Source: Promethearchaeota archaeon (lineage in GTDB: Archaea; Asgardarchaeota; Lokiarchaeia; Sigyniarchaeales; SOKP01). From it: 64,000 bases of DNA. Below, one piece after another: positions 60,685-64,000 of this stretch (position 1 is the first letter of the stretch; each line of letters begins with the position of its first letter). Under the pieces are notes generated by a model, which did not search any database, was not told the origin of the DNA, and saw only the letters and a program-made list of their open reading frames with translations. Location of the stretch: positions 496,001 through 560,000 of the forward strand of contig JAHPZA010000009.1 of the NCBI GenBank assembly GCA_019058445.1. Reading direction: 5' to 3'. Both the position numbers and the translations under genes were made by a program.

Positions 60685-61556
60685 TGAGACACCACTACCG
60701 CTTTTTTCGAGTATTGTCTATAGAGCAGAAAAAAGAAAGATCCTGTTCCAAAAAATAATAAAGTAAAGAGGCTCATTTGTGCGGTGAGTTGGGGATGATA
60801 GATAGTTTGAATTGCCACTATAACTCCAAGCATTAAAAACAGTAGAAGTAGTCCAAAAATTAAATATCCAAAAATATTGGGTATGGAACACTGATATATA
60901 AGATTATCTTTAAGCTTTCCTCGAAGCATAATTTTTCCGCCATCATACTGCTGCATGGCATGCTTCGCATTTTTAAATGCAATCATTTTTTCGAACTTCT
61001 CTCTGTCGTACTCCTCATTAAGCTCTTTTTGCAGCTGCCCTTCTTGCTCTTGAAATCCATGCATTATTACCTCTTTTAATTTCTGATGGTTAAGTTTTCT
61101 TTTAGAGTGAACAGTATTCCCCGAAAAAAATGAAAATGCTCTCATTTCGCTATTTTGAGCAATCACTTCCAGATCTAACTTTTCAAATAAATTTGGAATT
61201 TCTAATGTTCTAAATTCATAAAAAAACTCATATATTTGAGAAATTAATTCTAAAGGAATATTTCCTCTGTTTTTACTAAATAAAAGTTCAGTTGTTTTAA
61301 TTGATTGAATGGCATCTTCTTGAAATAAATAGATTTTAAAATTATGATGTAAAATCGAATTGACTAAATGCATATACTGAAAAATCGTCTCGTTTCCTTC
61401 TTTATTTCTTGGACGAATCCCTAATTTCACTCCAATTTCATCTAATACATTTCCAACCAAAAGCAACCCAACAGTTGCTAATTTTCGGTAGTTATGTGTC
61501 TGCTTGCACACTCTAATAAGGCTTTTTAATTTGATATCAATCAGTTCATAGTTCAT
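60681..61556 (-). CDS. Helical protein with two C-terminal membrane helices
   Basis: A 291-residue protein. The N-terminal 130 residues are helical (LATVGLLLVGNVLDEIGVKL, ETIFQYMHLVNSILHHNF) in an arrangement reminiscent of HEPN-like bundles, without an RxxxxH motif that I can identify. Two helices close the protein (IFGYLIFGLLLLFLMLGVIV and MSLFTLLFFGTGSFFFLLY). It overlaps both neighbours by 4 nt, placing it in a coupled operon with the HerA/VirB4-like protein and a second membrane protein. Confidence 0.55.
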   Translation of the reverse strand: MNYELIDIKLKSLIRVCKQTHNYRKLATVGLLLVGNVLDEIGVKLGIRPRNKEGNETIFQYMHLVNSILHHNFKIYLFQEDAIQSIKTTELLFSKNRGNIPLELISQIYEFFYEFRTLEIPNLFEKLDLEVIAQNSEMRAFSFFSGNTVHSKRKLNHQKLKEVIMHGFQEQEGQLQKELNEEYDREKFEKMIAFKNAKHAMQQYDGGKIMLRGKLKDNLIYQCSIPNIFGYLIFGLLLLFLMLGVIVAIQTIYHPQLTAQMSLFTLLFFGTGSFFFLLYRQYSKKAVVVSQ

Positions 61557-62299
61557 ATTCTTTGCCTCCTTTTTGTTAATTGTTGAGGATATTCCTCCAG
61601 CTCTTCAAGGTAATCCAAAGACTCATCATTAAATTTCAATTTTAATTGCTCTCTGGCAATTAATGTATCCATATCAATTGGTTCTTGGACATCGTTAATA
61701 TATTGCGAAACCTTCTTTTTAGCGGAATATTCTTGAGAACGGAATCCTGTGACAGTATAATAATAAAATATCGCGTAAGGAAATACGAAAATAAAGCTTA
61801 ATAATTGAGCGAAATATCCAGGACCTATTGAATAGTGATATATCAGTTCTGTATCTTTATCTTTCACAAGTAAAAAAGGGAAATAGAGATCATTAGGAAG
61901 TAAATAGAAGACGGGAAATGCGAAAATATAAAACAGCATAAGTATAAGCAGAAACATATTTGCATACGCATGGAATGTTAATTTTTCAAGCGGATCGTAT
62001 TGTTCCACATCTCGAAAGATGACGGTATAAGCTGATACAACCAGTATTATAATATATAGTATTGTTAATGCGATAGGAATCTGAAATGTTTTCGGTTTAA
62101 GAGTATAATTGAACGTTGAATTCTCAGAAAATAATGTCGTCCATCCTGTAACAGGATTATAGCTCCAATACGATTTTAAGCTGTTGTGAGAGTCATATAC
62201 TTGATATATATACCACTCTAAAAAAAATGACACAAATGCAAAAAGTAGCCCCAATACATACATTATCCGAAAATACTGACGAGTTTTAGCTGTTATCAT
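61553..62299 (-). CDS. Polytopic membrane protein with charged C-terminal tail
   Basis: A 248-residue protein with about four helices (IMYVLGLLFAFVSFFLEWYI, IPIALTILYIIILVVSAYTV, MFLLILMLFYIFAFPVFYLL, FAQLLSFIFVFPYAIFYYY) and a cytosolic, charged 50-residue tail (SQYINDVQEPIDMDTLIARE). No family is recognised. The neighbouring genes overlap (4 nt) or lie 7 nt apart. It is probably a membrane component of the same complex as the HerA/VirB4-like protein. Confidence 0.55.
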   Translation of the reverse strand: MITAKTRQYFRIMYVLGLLFAFVSFFLEWYIYQVYDSHNSLKSYWSYNPVTGWTTLFSENSTFNYTLKPKTFQIPIALTILYIIILVVSAYTVIFRDVEQYDPLEKLTFHAYANMFLLILMLFYIFAFPVFYLLPNDLYFPFLLVKDKDTELIYHYSIGPGYFAQLLSFIFVFPYAIFYYYTVTGFRSQEYSAKKKVSQYINDVQEPIDMDTLIAREQLKLKFNDESLDYLEELEEYPQQLTKRRQRI

Positions 62300-62306
62300 T
62301 TCCCAA

Positions 62307-64000
62307 TCAATCCTCCAAAAAAGTACTATATTTTGAAATCATTTGACCTCTCACTGAATTTTCTTTTAGTCCACTAGAAGTATTATTCTCTCTAATGCTA
62401 ATCTTTTCTTCATTTTGGTATGAGACAGAGCTAATATTTTCATTTTGTAATGGAAAATCATACCCCTCAATATCCTTTTGAGTTTCAAGGGCTTTAATGC
62501 TTTCGATTTCCTTAATAAAAGAGAATTCACAAGATTTCCCGAACCATTCATACAAGATTTGGTCAAGTTCATGGGAACTCATGGTATCTTGGATACTCAA
62601 TAAGTCAGTCTCATCCAATTCAACGGGTTTAAGGAAGTAAGGTGTTTTATAATCATTTTTGAGATTTTTTCGTGTTTTTGCAAACGTTCTATAAACAAAT
62701 CCCATAATAATCCCATAAATAATGAGAGCAGCGACACCTAAATTGGTAAAGGTAGCTAAAATGTAAAAATTTTGCAAGAACATTATTCCTAAAAAAATAA
62801 CGCCAAACATTAAAACGGGTATCGAGTATTTTTGAAGATTGTTCTTTAAGTTGATAAGCGATTGATTATATTTTACTAGAGCATTCTCTAGTAAAAATGA
62901 TTCTCTAATTGAGATTTTTTTTTCTAAAAATTGCACCAATGATATTATTTCTCTACTCTCTACAACGTGTATATTGAACTTGCGCTGGTATGGAAACAGA
63001 GCAGTTTTTTCTAAAAACGCAGGTTCACTTATACTCACTAATATTGGATGGATAACTGGTTTATATTCTTTCGAATGAGTACTAATAAATAAAGGAGTTC
63101 CGTTTTTTGTTTTTCTTATCACTAAACTCCGTTTTGCTAATTTTTTGCGAATTAATTGAAATAAAGACCCTTCATTGGTAATATTTTCAAATACCTCTTT
63201 TTGAGCAGATACCAAGCACTTTTGAGATATTTCAACTTTCGCATGGGTAGGTTTATAAGTAATATGATTCTCAGAAACCAATAGATTACCTCGCAATTGG
63301 CTTATCTTCACTGGAAAAACTACCAAGGTTCCTATAGACTTATTTACTTCCAATATTTTATAAGCTAGTATATCAATATCTTTTAAGATATTCCTAAGCA
63401 AATTCGATTGTTTGTCAAGAATGGCATAACCTAAATGCTTAAATCTATTTACAACTGTTTTTTTCACTTGCATAAGATCTTTTTTACTCACTATTTCCTC
63501 ATGAACTTTTTCAGAACCCTTTACTTCATTTGGTTTAAGGGCTTCTGAAGCCAGTTCCTCGTTCTGTTTTTGAAGCAGTAGCTCATTTTCAATAAAAGCC
63601 TCCAATTCCTCTACAGCACGATCTGATTTAGGAATAAATGCAGAGTTATATGTATTTTCTTTAGCACTTGAACTTCCAAAAATAGGGTAATCATCATTTT
63701 CAACAGGCAAGAATTTCTCATCTTTAAAATCCTGAACTTGAGACTCAACTAACTCTTGAAAGGATCCTTCCAAAGGTTCTTCTTCTCTTAAGAATGATAG
63801 ATGGTCAGAGGTGACTTGTTCACCTTTAATTTCTGATATATTCTCAAGAATGGGCGTGCCTTGAGATTTATCAGGGTTCTCCTCTAAAATCGCTTCATTA
63901 ATACTAACATCATTATGTTTACTAAACTCTTGTGCATTTTCAATAATTTTTTTTGAGGTTGCGAGCCCGAATCCATTAACTTTCGATAATTGTTCAGGAG
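62307..64000 (-). CDS. Helix-hairpin-helix and membrane domain protein (5' end beyond window)
   Basis: The frame is open to the window edge, so the gene's start lies outside. Near the edge PEQLSKVNGFGLATSKKIIE is a helix-hairpin-helix, a non-specific DNA-binding motif (LxxVxGxGxxTAxKI). An acidic linker follows, then a mixed alpha/beta segment (RNILKDIDILAYKILEVNKS, TLVVFPVKIS) that could be a degenerate nuclease-like fold. Two membrane helices (SIPVLMFGVIFLGIMFLQNF and FTNLGVAALIIYGIIMGFVY) and an acidic C-terminus complete it. TTG 63773 is not a likely start because the frame continues upstream with good coding composition. It heads the operon of the HerA/VirB4-like complex. Confidence 0.6.
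   Translation of the reverse strand, partial: PEQLSKVNGFGLATSKKIIENAQEFSKHNDVSINEAILEENPDKSQGTPILENISEIKGEQVTSDHLSFLREEEPLEGSFQELVESQVQDFKDEKFLPVENDDYPIFGSSSAKENTYNSAFIPKSDRAVEELEAFIENELLLQKQNEELASEALKPNEVKGSEKVHEEIVSKKDLMQVKKTVVNRFKHLGYAILDKQSNLLRNILKDIDILAYKILEVNKSIGTLVVFPVKISQLRGNLLVSENHITYKPTHAKVEISQKCLVSAQKEVFENITNEGSLFQLIRKKLAKRSLVIRKTKNGTPLFISTHSKEYKPVIHPILVSISEPAFLEKTALFPYQRKFNIHVVESREIISLVQFLEKKISIRESFLLENALVKYNQSLINLKNNLQKYSIPVLMFGVIFLGIMFLQNFYILATFTNLGVAALIIYGIIMGFVYRTFAKTRKNLKNDYKTPYFLKPVELDETDLLSIQDTMSSHELDQILYEWFGKSCEFSFIKEIESIKALETQKDIEGYDFPLQNENISSVSYQNEEKISIRENNTSSGLKENSVRGQMISKYSTFLED

Noticed and set aside
1..64000. tRNA, rRNA or CRISPR loci
   Set aside because: I looked for T-loop-like GGTTCGAATCC patterns, conserved rRNA segments and regularly spaced repeats and found none; a covariance-model scan would be decisive.

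Overview
The window reads as a piece of an AT-rich archaeal chromosome, most likely an Asgard (Lokiarchaeia-like) archaeon. The evidence is a near-complete archaeal-type mevalonate/isoprenoid gene set, a TFIIB-family protein, archaeal TATA elements and GGTG-type Shine-Dalgarno sites, a Roadblock/LC7 protein, longin-like N-terminal domains, and many small zinc ribbons. The lineage is inferred from gene content; no rRNA, tRNA or CRISPR array was recognised.

Layout. 1-10.8 kb holds mixed housekeeping and orphan genes: a receiver domain cut by the window edge, a PepD-like dipeptidase, a degenerate EF-Tu-like protein, an acyltransferase-3 protein, DUF429, an MBL hydrolase, a HypB-like GTPase overlapping a hexapeptide protein, a PLP desulfhydrase/ACC-deaminase homologue and a coiled-coil protein. 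10.9-25.7 kb is a lipid-precursor locus: geranylgeranyl reductase, UbiX, type-2 IPP isomerase, isopentenyl phosphate kinase, mevalonate kinase, a decarboxylase-like GHMP protein, both phosphomevalonate dehydratase subunits, a UbiD-type decarboxylase, class II HMG-CoA reductase, an enlarged HMG-CoA synthase and cis-prenyltransferase. Together they can convert acetoacetyl-CoA to IPP/DMAPP by the archaeal phosphomevalonate dehydratase route, with UbiX supplying the prenyl-FMN needed by the UbiD enzyme. 25.8-31.1 kb is a three-gene unit (beta-sandwich/solenoid protein, GCS2-type ligase, amidohydrolase). 31.2-40.5 kb carries Asgard-flavoured genes, including a surface protein coupled to a cytosolic longin-like partner. 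41.5-48.2 kb is a membrane cluster: an NfeD-like protein with an 18-unit His-x-Asp repeat, flotillin, a polytopic protein and two beta-carbonic anhydrases flanking a single-pass protein. 48.3-64 kb looks accessory: small zinc-ribbon proteins, a TFB paralogue, a secreted alpha/alpha-toroid protein and a membrane-anchored HerA/VirB4-like protein with its membrane partners.

Main discoveries. (1) The mevalonate kinase gene is interrupted by a 31-nt insertion exactly inside its signature GE|HFVVYG motif. The insertion folds into a bulge-helix-bulge-like structure, and its removal restores the frame and the motif, so it is a candidate mRNA intron. (2) Four genes have no AUG/GUG/UUG start at their expected N-terminus but carry a GGTG/GGTT ribosome-binding site 6-7 nt before an in-frame ACG, ATA, ATA or ATT, suggesting near-cognate initiation. 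(3) A decayed second copy of the phosphomevalonate dehydratase small-subunit 3' end lies behind the decarboxylase-like gene and supplies that gene's last codons in another frame. (4) The flotillin/NfeD/carbonic-anhydrase cluster with a His-Asp repeat is a candidate undescribed membrane system.
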